From the NCBI GenBank assembly GCA_900540375.1, contig UQFS01000021.1:1-61462 (forward strand): a stretch of DNA of 61,462 nucleotides, given 5' to 3'. Source of the DNA: an uncultured Prevotella sp. (GTDB taxonomy: Bacteria; Bacteroidota; Bacteroidia; Bacteroidales; Bacteroidaceae). Both the position numbers and the translations under genes were made by a program. This document shows, piece after piece, positions 34,344-41,954 of the stretch (positions are counted from its first letter, which is position 1; every line of letters starts with the position of its first letter). The notes below the pieces were generated by a model. That model did no database searches and was not told the origin of the DNA. It was given only the letters and a program-made list of their open reading frames with translations.

Positions 34344-36326
34344 TTACTTCGTTGCCTTGATGAAATAAGTGATCAGACAGATGTAAGCCACCAGTGAGCA
34401 GACCTCAGAGAGCGGATTGGTCCACCAAGTGTCGGCAATGGAGCACTCGATGCCACCGAACTTTATCAGTGCGCTCACCACGCCCATGAGGGCGCCACCG
34501 GCAATGAAACCGCTGGCGATGAGTGTGCCTTTCTCGCCACGAGCCTTGTTCACGGCTGCATCCTTCGAGCGAGTGGTGACAAACCAGTTGATGACACCAC
34601 CCACGACGAGCGGAACGTTGAGTTCCAATGGGATAAACATGCCCAGAGCCACGGCGAGTGCCGGGATACGAAGACGGTCGAGGACGATGGCGATGACCGC
34701 TCCGATGCCGTAGAGCACCCAAGGAGCGCCGACACCGTTCATCAGCGGATCGATGACGGCAGCCATGGCGTTGGCCTGCGGTGCGGCGAGCTTGCCACTG
34801 GCAAAACCATAAGTCTTGTTGAGCACGATCATCACGCCCACCACCGTGGCGGCGCTGACGAGGGTGCCGAGGAACTTCCAAGTCTCCTGCTTGCTGGGCG
34901 TCGTGCCCAACCAGTAACCGATCTTCAGGTCAGTGATGAAGCTGCCGGCCATGCTCAGCGCCGTGCAGACCACACCACCCATGACGAGTGCGGCGAGCAT
35001 GCCACCGGGACCACGCAGTCCCACGGCCACCATCACCACGCTGGCAAGGATCAGTGTCATCAGCGTCATGCCGCTCACAGGGTTGCTGCCCACAATGGCG
35101 ATGGCGTTGGCAGCCACCGTGGTGAAGAGGAAAGCGATGATAGCGACGAGCAGGATGCCCACGACGGCAAAGAGCAGATTGCCGTGCATCACGCCCAGCC
35201 AGAAAAAGAGGAATGTGATGGCAATCACGGCGATGCTGCCAATGGCGATGATCTTGAACGAGATGTCGCGCTGTGTGCGTTTCACGGCTGCCGTGGCGTC
35301 GCCCTTGCCCTTCATCTCTTTGGCAGCAAGCCCAATGGCTCCTTTGATGATGCCCCAGCTCTTAACAATGCCGATGATGCCGGCCATAGCGATACCGCCA
35401 ATGCCGATGCTGCGGGCATAGGCCTTGAAGATTTCTTCAGGACTCATGCTGCCCACCGTGGCCGTGATGGTCGGATCCCACATGTTCAACACCTGGTCGT
35501 GGAAAGCGAGCGACATGCCCGGTACGATCAGCCACCACACGGCGAGAGAGCCCAGGCAGATGTAGAGTGCATATTTCAGTCCGACGATATATCCCAAACC
35601 GAGCACAGCAGCACCCGTGTTCACCTTGAAGACAAGCTTCGCCTTGTCAGCGAGTACCTGTCCCCAGCCGATGAAGCGGCTCGTGAAGTTCTCGTTCCAC
35701 CAGCCAAAGCTGGCCACGATGAAGTCGTAGAGGCCGCCCACGATGCCGGCGATGAGCAGTGGTTTGGCCTGACTGCCACCCTTGGCACCACTGACCAGAA
35801 CCTGCGTCGTAGCCGTAGCCTCCGGGAAAGGATACTTGCCGTGCATATCACTGACAAAGTACTTGCGGAAGGGGATGAGGAAAAGGATGCCGAGCACACC
35901 GCCCAAGGCTGAGGCCAGGAACATGTGAAGGAACGATACTGTCATCTCCGGGTATTTGGCCTGGAGAATATAGATGGCGGGCAGGGTGAAGATGGCACCG
36001 GCCACCACAGCACCTGAGCAGGCGCCGATGCTCTGGATGATCACGTTCTCACCGAGTGCCTTGCTGCGGTGCGTAGCCGTCGACACGCCCACGGCGATGA
36101 TGGCGATAGGGATGGCGGCCTCGAAGACCTGGCCCACCTTCAAGCCTAAGTAAGCGGCGGCGGCCGAGAACACCACGGCCATGATCAGACCCCATGTCAC
36201 TGACCATGCGTTGACCTCGGGATAGGTGCGGTCGGGGCGCATGATGGGCGTGTACTCCTCGCCCTCTTTCAATTCGCGAAATGCATTGTCGGGCAGTTGC
36301 ACTGCCTCTTTTTCTTTTTCGTCCAT
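34344..36326 (-). CDS. OPT family oligopeptide transporter
   Basis: A 660-residue inner-membrane transporter with about 14-16 hydrophobic segments. Family landmarks include the N-terminal RPDRTYPEVNAWSVTWGLIM, KYPFPEATATTQVLVSGAKG and SNPVSGMTLMTL. OPT transporters of this bacterial branch import small peptides with protons; iron or metal complexes are an alternative. The gene starts 23 nt after the HU-like gene on the same strand, so both may be on one transcript. Confidence 0.9.
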   Translation of the reverse strand: MDEKEKEAVQLPDNAFRELKEGEEYTPIMRPDRTYPEVNAWSVTWGLIMAVVFSAAAAYLGLKVGQVFEAAIPIAIIAVGVSTATHRSKALGENVIIQSIGACSGAVVAGAIFTLPAIYILQAKYPEMTVSFLHMFLASALGGVLGILFLIPFRKYFVSDMHGKYPFPEATATTQVLVSGAKGGSQAKPLLIAGIVGGLYDFIVASFGWWNENFTSRFIGWGQVLADKAKLVFKVNTGAAVLGLGYIVGLKYALYICLGSLAVWWLIVPGMSLAFHDQVLNMWDPTITATVGSMSPEEIFKAYARSIGIGGIAMAGIIGIVKSWGIIKGAIGLAAKEMKGKGDATAAVKRTQRDISFKIIAIGSIAVIAITFLFFWLGVMHGNLLFAVVGILLVAIIAFLFTTVAANAIAIVGSNPVSGMTLMTLILASVVMVAVGLRGPGGMLAALVMGGVVCTALSMAGSFITDLKIGYWLGTTPSKQETWKFLGTLVSAATVVGVMIVLNKTYGFASGKLAAPQANAMAAVIDPLMNGVGAPWVLYGIGAVIAIVLDRLRIPALAVALGMFIPLELNVPLVVGGVINWFVTTRSKDAAVNKARGEKGTLIASGFIAGGALMGVVSALIKFGGIECSIADTWWTNPLSEVCSLVAYICLITYFIKATK

Positions 36327-36349
36327 GCTGTATTGTTGATTGTTAGTTT

Positions 36350-36739
36350 TTATTTTGTCTTTGCTCTTACGTATTTGATGTCCTTATAGAGTTCCTGCAT
36401 GCCCTGTTTGCTCTCGGGCAGCAGATGGAGCTTCACGCCATGGATGTGCTGCGTGGAGCGGAAGGCCTGCGGGCTGGCGACCTTCTCGCTGTCGATCTCG
36501 AGCTTGGCCAGACCCAGTCCCGGGATGCGCACGCGGTCGCCATCTTTGAGGTGCCGTACCAGCGTGTCGGTGAACTCAGCCATCACCAAGTCCACGTCGG
36601 ACTTCTTTGCCGAGCAGTTTCGCTCGATCTCCTCGGCAATCTCCTCGGGCGTGACGGTCTTGTAGTGCATGGCTACAGCCTTGTATTTGCCGTAGTTCTT
36701 GAGCGTGGGATGTGTCTCTTTGACAATCTTGTATTCCAT
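36350..36739 (-). CDS. HU-like DNA-binding protein (Bacteroidetes HU-HIG type)
   Basis: A 129-residue relative of HU/IHF. The family pattern is TVTPEEIAEEIERNCSAKKSDVDL-like helix-turn-helix dimerisation region, then DGDRVRIPGLGLAKLEI forming the start of the DNA-binding beta arm, and a Lys-rich C-terminus. This longer HU-HIG type is common in Prevotella and Bacteroides, usually in many copies; most copies are thought to bind DNA without known sequence preference. It is the first gene of a probable two-gene transcript with the OPT transporter. Its predicted leader of about 280 nt contains two identical palindromes (36888-36909 and 36953-36974). Confidence 0.85.
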   Translation of the reverse strand: MEYKIVKETHPTLKNYGKYKAVAMHYKTVTPEEIAEEIERNCSAKKSDVDLVMAEFTDTLVRHLKDGDRVRIPGLGLAKLEIDSEKVASPQAFRSTQHIHGVKLHLLPESKQGMQELYKDIKYVRAKTK

Positions 36740-36887
36740 AGATTCAATATTCGGTAAATTTGTTTTACGTTTACTTCTCTCTTCCGGGCTTCGCTGCTGT
36801 TGTGAGTGAATCCGTGTCTCAGCGAGTGAAAGCTTTTCTGGTAGACGAAGCGTAACTCACTGATCATCAGAGTGCTATTATGGCCTA

Positions 36888-36909
36888 AAAAATTCTCTAG
36901 AGAATTTTT
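36888..36909. promoter_or_regulatory. 22-bp perfect palindrome, copy 1
   Basis: Half-site AAAAATTCTCT (36888-36898) followed at once by its exact complement (36899-36909), then CGTCA. An identical block, including CGTCA, lies 65 bp further on. It is in the 453-bp gap upstream of the HU-like gene, downstream of that gene's predicted promoter. Could be an operator, or an RNA hairpin in the leader. Confidence 0.6.
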
Positions 36910-36952
36910 CGTCAAAACGGTACTTTTATCGGCTCATCTCGCCTTTCTGAGC

Positions 36953-36974
36953 AAAAATTCTCTAGAGAATTTTT
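36953..36974. promoter_or_regulatory. 22-bp perfect palindrome, copy 2
   Basis: Identical to the palindrome at 36888-36909 over 22 bp and the following CGTCA, giving a 27-bp exact direct repeat. The DNA between and around the copies is not similar, so selection on the palindrome itself, or a recent local duplication, is implied. The remainder of the gap up to 37192 holds the promoter and the clpB terminator. Confidence 0.6.
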
Positions 36975-37023
36975 CGTCATCTCAGTGATTTCATCTTTTC
37001 AAAGCATTTTTCCACTCGTTTCG

Positions 37024-37055
37024 CAAAAGTAATCATAAGGTTTGAGATATGCAAA
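37024..37055 (-). promoter_or_regulatory. Promoter probably serving the HU-like/OPT transcript
   Basis: Reverse strand -33 TTTG (37052-37055), 20-nt spacer, -7 TACTTTTG (37024-37031), an exact consensus match. Transcription would start near 37019, 280 nt before the HU-like ATG. The clpB terminator lies just upstream, so this is an independent unit. Confidence 0.6.
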
Positions 37056-37111
37056 TTTTCAGACAGATAATTGGCTGATGACCTGTCAGATTGCGTAGGA
37101 GCACAAAAAAA

Positions 37112-37143
37112 GCCGGCTCTTTCCTTTGCGGGAAAGAGCCGAC
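37112..37143 (-). terminator. Terminator of clpB
   Basis: Arms GGCTCTTTCC (37115-37124) and GGAAAGAGCC (37131-37140), extended by one further pair and, past a mismatch, a second. On the reverse strand the stem runs into a seven-T stretch (37105-37111 as A on the forward strand). It begins about 50 nt past the clpB stop. Confidence 0.85.
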
Positions 37144-37192
37144 TCGGTGGTATAGGATTGGAAAGCTGCGGTGTTGCCCCCAGCTTTCTGCC

Positions 37193-39781
37193 TTAGTTTC
37201 TAAACTGCATGCCAGCGCCATTGGCATCAATGACGATGGGCTTGTCGCGCTTCACTTCCTCAGCGAGAATCTTCTTCGAGAGGTCGTTGAGCACGTAGTC
37301 CTGGATGGCACGCTTCACAGGACGGGCACCAAACTCCGGATCGTAGCCGACCTTGGCAAGATAGTCGATGGCAGCGGGCGTCCATTTCAACTCAAAGCCC
37401 TGCGGCTCGAGCATCTTCTTGACGCGGTTCATCTGCAACGTGACCACCTGTGCAATCTGAGACTGCGTCAGCGGCAGGAACATGATGATGTCGTCGATAC
37501 GGTTGAGGAACTCGGGTCGGATGGTCTTCTTGAGCATCTCCATCACGTTCTTCTTCGTGTCGTCGATGACCTCCTTGCGGTTGCTGTCATTGAGATTCTC
37601 GAAGCGTTGCTGGATGTACTGGCTGCCAAGGTTCGACGTCATGATGATGATCGTGTTCTTGAAGTTGACCGTACGGCCTTTGTTATCGGTCAGACGGCCA
37701 TCATCGAGCACCTGCAACAGGATGTTGAAAACATCGGGATGAGCCTTCTCGATCTCATCGAAGAGTACCACGCTGTAAGGTTTCCGACGCACAGCCTCAG
37801 TCAGCTGACCACCCTCGTCATAGCCGACGTACCCCGGAGGTGCACCGATCAGACGGGTGACGCTGAACTTTTCCTGATACTCACTCATATCGATTCGCGT
37901 CATCATATTCTCGTCGTTGAAGAGATACTCAGCCAAAGCCTTGGCGAGCTCTGTCTTACCGGTACCGGTCGTACCGAGGAAGATGAACGACGCGATCGGG
38001 CGTTTCGGATCTTGCAGTCCGGCACGGCTGCGGCGCACGGCGTCAGCGACAGCCTTGATGGCTTCGTCCTGTCCGACGACACGCTTGTGGAGTTCCTCCT
38101 CAAGATGGAGCAGTTTCTCACGCTCGCTCTGCATCATGCGTGTCACGGGTATGCCCGTCCAGCGGCTCACCACCTCGGCGATGTCGTCGGCGGTAACCTC
38201 CTCGCGCACCATGGCCTCACCGCCCTGGGCCGACTTGAGTTGCTCTTGGATCTTCTTGATGTCGTCCTGCAACTCTTTCAGCTTACCGTAGCGGATCTCT
38301 GCCACCTTGCCGTAATCGCCCTCGCGCTCAGCCTTGTCGGCCTCGAACTTCAAGTTCTCAATCTCCTGCTTGTCTTGCTGGATCTTATTGACGAGTCCTT
38401 TCTCAGCTTCCCATTTAGCACGGAACTGATGCTCTTTCTCCTTCAGCTCGGCAATCTCCTTGTCGAGTTGCTGGATCTTGTCGGTATCGTTCTCGCGCTT
38501 GATGGCCTCGCGCTCAATTTCAAGTTGCTTCAAGTGACGGGTGATCTCGTCGAGTTCCTCCGGTACCGAGTCGCGTTCCATACGCAACTTAGCGGCAGCC
38601 TCATCCATCAGGTCGATGGCCTTGTCGGGGAGGAAACGGTCAGAGATATAGCGCTCAGAGAGTTTCACGGCTGCGATGCAGGCATCGTCGGTGATACGAA
38701 CCTTGTGGTGGTTCTCATAACGCTCCTTCAATCCACGCAGGATAGAGATGGCATCGATCTCATCCGGCTCGTTGACCATGACGGTCTGGAAGCGGCGCTC
38801 CAGTGCCTTATCCTTCTCGAAGTACTTCTGATACTCGTTGAGCGTCGTGGCACCGATGGCACGCAGCTCACCACGGGCCAGTGCTGGCTTGAGAATGTTG
38901 GCGGCATCCATGGCACCCTCGCCACCGCCGGCACCTACCAAAGTGTGGATCTCATCGATGAAGAGAATGATGTTGCCCTGAGCGTTGGTCACCTCTTTGA
39001 TGACGCTCTTCAGTCGTTCCTCAAACTCACCTTTGTATTTTGCGCCGGCGATCAGGGCACCCATGTCGAGGGAGTAGAGTTGTTTATTCTTCAGATTCTC
39101 CGGGACATCACCGCGCACGATGCGTTCGGCAAGGCCCTCGACAATAGCCGTCTTACCTGTACCAGGCTCACCGATCAGAATAGGATTGTTCTTGGTACGG
39201 CGCGAAAGAATCTGCAGCACACGACGGATCTCCTCGTCACGTCCGATGACCGGGTCGAGTTTGCCCTGGCGGGCGGCGTCGATGAGGTTACGGGCGTATT
39301 TCGAGAGCGCCTGGTAGTTCTCATCCCCACTGGCGCTTTGTACTTTCTGGCCCTGACGCAATTCGTCGATGACCTTCTTCATCTCCTGCTCTGTGCAGCC
39401 CGCGTCCTTCAGGATGCGGCTCACCGTGGTGTTTACCTCCAGCAAAGCCAAGAGGATGGGCTCCACGCTGACGAACTCGTCGCCCATCTTCTGCGAGTCT
39501 GCGACGGCACGCTCCAGCACTTTATTGGTGTCGTTGGAGAAATAAGGCTGTCCGCCTTCCACGTGTGGAAGATGTTTTAACTCCTCTTGTACGAGTTTCT
39601 CAATCTGCATGGCGTTGACACCTAACTTCTGAAAGATGAAGTTGGTGACATCACGGCTTTTCACCAGGATGCCTTGCAGCAAGTGCACCGGTTCGATGGC
39701 CTGCTGTCCAGCCTGCTGAGCTGTGTTGACAGCTTCCTGCACGGCCTCCTGCGCCTTGATTGTAAATTTGTCAAATGTCAT
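37193..39781 (-). CDS. clpB: ATP-dependent disaggregase ClpB
   Basis: A full-length (862 residues) Hsp100 chaperone that pulls proteins out of aggregates together with DnaK. The N-domain is followed by the first AAA+ module (Walker A GEPGTGKTA, Walker B IILFIDEIHTLVGAG), the M-domain coiled coil (RMERDSVPEELDEITRHLKQ onward) and the second AAA+ module (Walker A GTTGTGKTE, Walker B VLFDEIEKAHPDVF). It lacks the IGF/L tripeptide for ClpP, as expected. It lies 71 nt after ispH. No CIRCE element was recognised; the closing hairpin is at 37112-37143. Confidence 0.96.
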   Translation of the reverse strand: MTFDKFTIKAQEAVQEAVNTAQQAGQQAIEPVHLLQGILVKSRDVTNFIFQKLGVNAMQIEKLVQEELKHLPHVEGGQPYFSNDTNKVLERAVADSQKMGDEFVSVEPILLALLEVNTTVSRILKDAGCTEQEMKKVIDELRQGQKVQSASGDENYQALSKYARNLIDAARQGKLDPVIGRDEEIRRVLQILSRRTKNNPILIGEPGTGKTAIVEGLAERIVRGDVPENLKNKQLYSLDMGALIAGAKYKGEFEERLKSVIKEVTNAQGNIILFIDEIHTLVGAGGGEGAMDAANILKPALARGELRAIGATTLNEYQKYFEKDKALERRFQTVMVNEPDEIDAISILRGLKERYENHHKVRITDDACIAAVKLSERYISDRFLPDKAIDLMDEAAAKLRMERDSVPEELDEITRHLKQLEIEREAIKRENDTDKIQQLDKEIAELKEKEHQFRAKWEAEKGLVNKIQQDKQEIENLKFEADKAEREGDYGKVAEIRYGKLKELQDDIKKIQEQLKSAQGGEAMVREEVTADDIAEVVSRWTGIPVTRMMQSEREKLLHLEEELHKRVVGQDEAIKAVADAVRRSRAGLQDPKRPIASFIFLGTTGTGKTELAKALAEYLFNDENMMTRIDMSEYQEKFSVTRLIGAPPGYVGYDEGGQLTEAVRRKPYSVVLFDEIEKAHPDVFNILLQVLDDGRLTDNKGRTVNFKNTIIIMTSNLGSQYIQQRFENLNDSNRKEVIDDTKKNVMEMLKKTIRPEFLNRIDDIIMFLPLTQSQIAQVVTLQMNRVKKMLEPQGFELKWTPAAIDYLAKVGYDPEFGARPVKRAIQDYVLNDLSKKILAEEVKRDKPIVIDANGAGMQFRN

Positions 39782-39852
39782 GTTGTTACTCCTTTCTTAT
39801 TTGTTATTTTTATTTTCTGACACGACATTCTCAAATGATGTGCCCCGTAGGT

Positions 39853-40710
39853 TTAATGCGACAAAATGGCATCTCTGCATTGTTCCATCAGCCATTTTGG
39901 CGTACTGGTAGCTCCGCAGATGCCTACGGTCTCGGCCTTGTCAAACCAGCTGAAGTCGATCTCCTCAGGACTCTCGACCTGATGGCTGTTGGCGTTGACG
40001 GTGAGGCACTCGTTGAAGAGTACCTTGCCGTTGCTGCTCTTGCGGCCGCTGACAAAGAGGATAACATCGTGGTGCTTGGCAAACTCGGCGATGTTGGGCA
40101 TGCGGTTGGCCACCTGACGACAGATGGTGTCGAAGCTGCGGAAGGTCGCCGTGGGGGCAATGTGGTTCTGGATGTAGTCGATGATGCGGTGAAACTCGTC
40201 GAGGCTCTTCGTCGTCTGAGAGTAGAGATAGATGTTGCGGTTGAAGTCGAGATGCTTCACGTCGTCGAACTTCTCGATGACGATGGCGTGCTGGTCGGTT
40301 TGGCCGACGAGTCCGAGCACCTCGGCGTGTCCGTTTTTACCGAAGATAACGATTTGAGCTGTTGGGTCATTGTCGTATTGCTTCTTGATGCGGCGCTGCA
40401 GGGCGAGGACCACGGGGCAGGTGGCATCGATGATCTCGATGTCGTTTTGCCGGGCGATCTCGTAGGTGGAGGGTGGCTCGCCGTGGGCACGGAGCAGCAC
40501 CTTGGCGTGATGGAGTTGCTTGAGTTGCTCGTGGTCGATGGTGACAAGACCGTGGCTGTGGAGGCGTTCCACCTCCATGCCGTTGTGCACGATGTCGCCG
40601 AGACAGTAGAGCGTCTTGCCCGCTGCAAGTTCTTCTTCCGCTTTACGGATGGCAGTAGTCACGCCGAAGCAGAAGCCGCTGCCGGCATCTATTTCTATTT
40701 TGAGGTTCAT
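39853..40710 (-). CDS. ispH: 4-hydroxy-3-methylbut-2-enyl diphosphate reductase
   Basis: The last enzyme of the MEP isoprenoid pathway, making IPP and DMAPP with a 4Fe-4S cluster. The 285-residue protein has cluster Cys in GFCFGVTTAI (residue 14), DATCPVV (98) and a third in the FDTICRQVANR region; LLRAHGEPP and the C-terminal CGATSTPKWLME are family motifs. The substrate-binding loop is SGRKSSNGKVL in place of the usual GxxNSSNT. It is co-oriented with cmk and porQ, but an alpha-2-macroglobulin and a DUF1573 gene lie between. Confidence 0.93.
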   Translation of the reverse strand: MNLKIEIDAGSGFCFGVTTAIRKAEEELAAGKTLYCLGDIVHNGMEVERLHSHGLVTIDHEQLKQLHHAKVLLRAHGEPPSTYEIARQNDIEIIDATCPVVLALQRRIKKQYDNDPTAQIVIFGKNGHAEVLGLVGQTDQHAIVIEKFDDVKHLDFNRNIYLYSQTTKSLDEFHRIIDYIQNHIAPTATFRSFDTICRQVANRMPNIAEFAKHHDVILFVSGRKSSNGKVLFNECLTVNANSHQVESPEEIDFSWFDKAETVGICGATSTPKWLMEQCRDAILSH

Positions 40711-40735
40711 GGGTGTCGCTTGTTTGCTGATTGAA

Positions 40736-41878
40736 TTATTCTACGTTGACGTTGAGAATGACTTTTGTTTGATTGGGATCGTTGGTGATCATCAGAATAC
40801 GGGGCTTGGAGCGAGCCGAGCGCAACTGTTTGGCATAGGCGGTAACCTTGAGTTTTGCGCTTTCTCCGGGCTCGATCTGTGTCTTATTGAGCGATACCTC
40901 CAAGCCTGTGGTGAACATCTGCAGTGAGCGCACCTTCAGCGTTTGCTTGCCTGCGTTGTTGATTTCGAGTACTCCTTTCTTCTTGTCCTTACCGTCAAAG
41001 TGTCCAAGGTCGATCTTCTCGGCACTGAGAACCATCATTGGCGCGTTGGCGCGCTGGGCATCGGTGAGGTGGTCGAAGTCGGGGAGGATGACAGCCGAGA
41101 TGGAGATTTCTTTCTCCGGCGCCACCTTGTCACCAGGGAACATGCCAAGGTAGATGGACGACTGGGTGAGGCCAAAGTCGCGGATGGCCCGCGAGTTGAG
41201 CATCAGTGTCACCACGCCGCTGTGTCCGGGCGCCAGTTGTGTCGGTGAAACAGATGCCTTGAGATAGCTGGGCAGATGCATGACGACGGGTTGCAGCGTT
41301 TGCTCTCCTTTATTAATAATGTGTATTTGTTGGATGGGCTTGTCGCCACGGTTCACGTCATCGAACTCTACGTCGTTGTGGTCGAGGCGCAGGTCACCGA
41401 TCTTATAATCATATTTCCCCACAAAGGTAGCCAGCGAGGGAACGACGACACCGTGCAGCGAGAGCACCATCATTGTGTCGGCAGCATTGCTCTCTATGCC
41501 TATCTGCTTGTTGAAGTGGCCCATGGTCTGGGCTTCGTAGCGCACGGTGATCTGGAAGTTCTTGCCTGCGGCGATGGCTGCAGAAGGCCAGTCGACGGTC
41601 GTGCAGCCACAACTGGTGCGCACGTCATTGATGGTCAGCGGCTGGTTGCCGCTGTTGCGCACCTCGTAGACGGCGGTCACGGGATGGCCGAAGAGCACCT
41701 GACCACAGTCGATGGCGGCGCTCTCTGTAGAAAGGCGTTGGGCGGAGAGGGAAAGAGGGAGGAAGAGGGTGGGGAGGAGAAAGGGCAAGGGCCTCAACAG
41801 ACTCTCCAGCCTCCCCCCCAGCCCCTCTCCAAAGGAGAGGGGAGAGATATGCTTGATAAACAATTTCTTAGCGTTCAT
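40736..41878 (-). CDS. DUF1573 protein with a repeat element inside its signal peptide region
   Basis: A 380-residue exported protein with immunoglobulin-like domains; the first contains the DUF1573 signature AVYEVRNSGNQPLTINDVRT followed by SCGCTT, and a second related repeat begins near residue 280 (EINNAGKQTLKVRSL). Function unknown. The start at 41878 is preferred because it precedes a Lys-rich n-region and a hydrophobic core LLPTLFLPLSLSAQ. Between them lies ISPLSFGEGLGGRLESL, encoded by a copy of the GC-rich palindromic repeat, as if the element had inserted in frame. The annotated frame could extend upstream to 42085, but that overlaps the alpha-2-macroglobulin gene. Confidence 0.8.
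   Translation of the reverse strand: MNAKKLFIKHISPLSFGEGLGGRLESLLRPLPFLLPTLFLPLSLSAQRLSTESAAIDCGQVLFGHPVTAVYEVRNSGNQPLTINDVRTSCGCTTVDWPSAAIAAGKNFQITVRYEAQTMGHFNKQIGIESNAADTMMVLSLHGVVVPSLATFVGKYDYKIGDLRLDHNDVEFDDVNRGDKPIQQIHIINKGEQTLQPVVMHLPSYLKASVSPTQLAPGHSGVVTLMLNSRAIRDFGLTQSSIYLGMFPGDKVAPEKEISISAVILPDFDHLTDAQRANAPMMVLSAEKIDLGHFDGKDKKKGVLEINNAGKQTLKVRSLQMFTTGLEVSLNKTQIEPGESAKLKVTAYAKQLRSARSKPRILMITNDPNQTKVILNVNVE
41807..41848. repeat. Palindromic GC-rich repeat, copy 3, inside a coding region
   Basis: CCTCCCCCCCAGCCCCTCTC with the following dyad CCCCTCTCC-AAA-GGAGAGGGG. The dyad also occurs, with AA instead of AAA, at 21577-21598. Here the block is translated on the reverse strand as part of the DUF1573 signal-peptide region. 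Confidence 0.7.
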
Positions 41879-41906
41879 GCTTGGTTTCTTCTTTATATGG
41901 TTTTTT

Positions 41907-41944
41907 ATAGAGGCTATAGTTTTTATAGTTTCTATAGCCTCTAT
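41907..41944. repeat. 13-bp inverted repeat between the alpha-2-macroglobulin and DUF1573 genes
   Basis: ATAGAGGCTATAG (41907-41919) and its exact complement (41932-41944), with loop rich in TATAG repeats. It lies in the 76-bp gap between two co-oriented genes. No T-run follows on the reverse strand, so it is more likely an RNA processing or attenuation hairpin than a simple terminator. Confidence 0.5.
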
Positions 41945-41954
41945 TGTGTTTCGC

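Noticed and set aside
37091..39580. 829-codon open frame antisense to clpB
   Set aside because: It mirrors the clpB codons, has no family resemblance and arises from the codon bias of the real gene; ClpB motifs are complete on the other strand.
37193..39860. Heat-shock CIRCE element near clpB
   Set aside because: No TTAGCACTC-N9-GAGTGCTAA-like dyad was found upstream of clpB or ispH.
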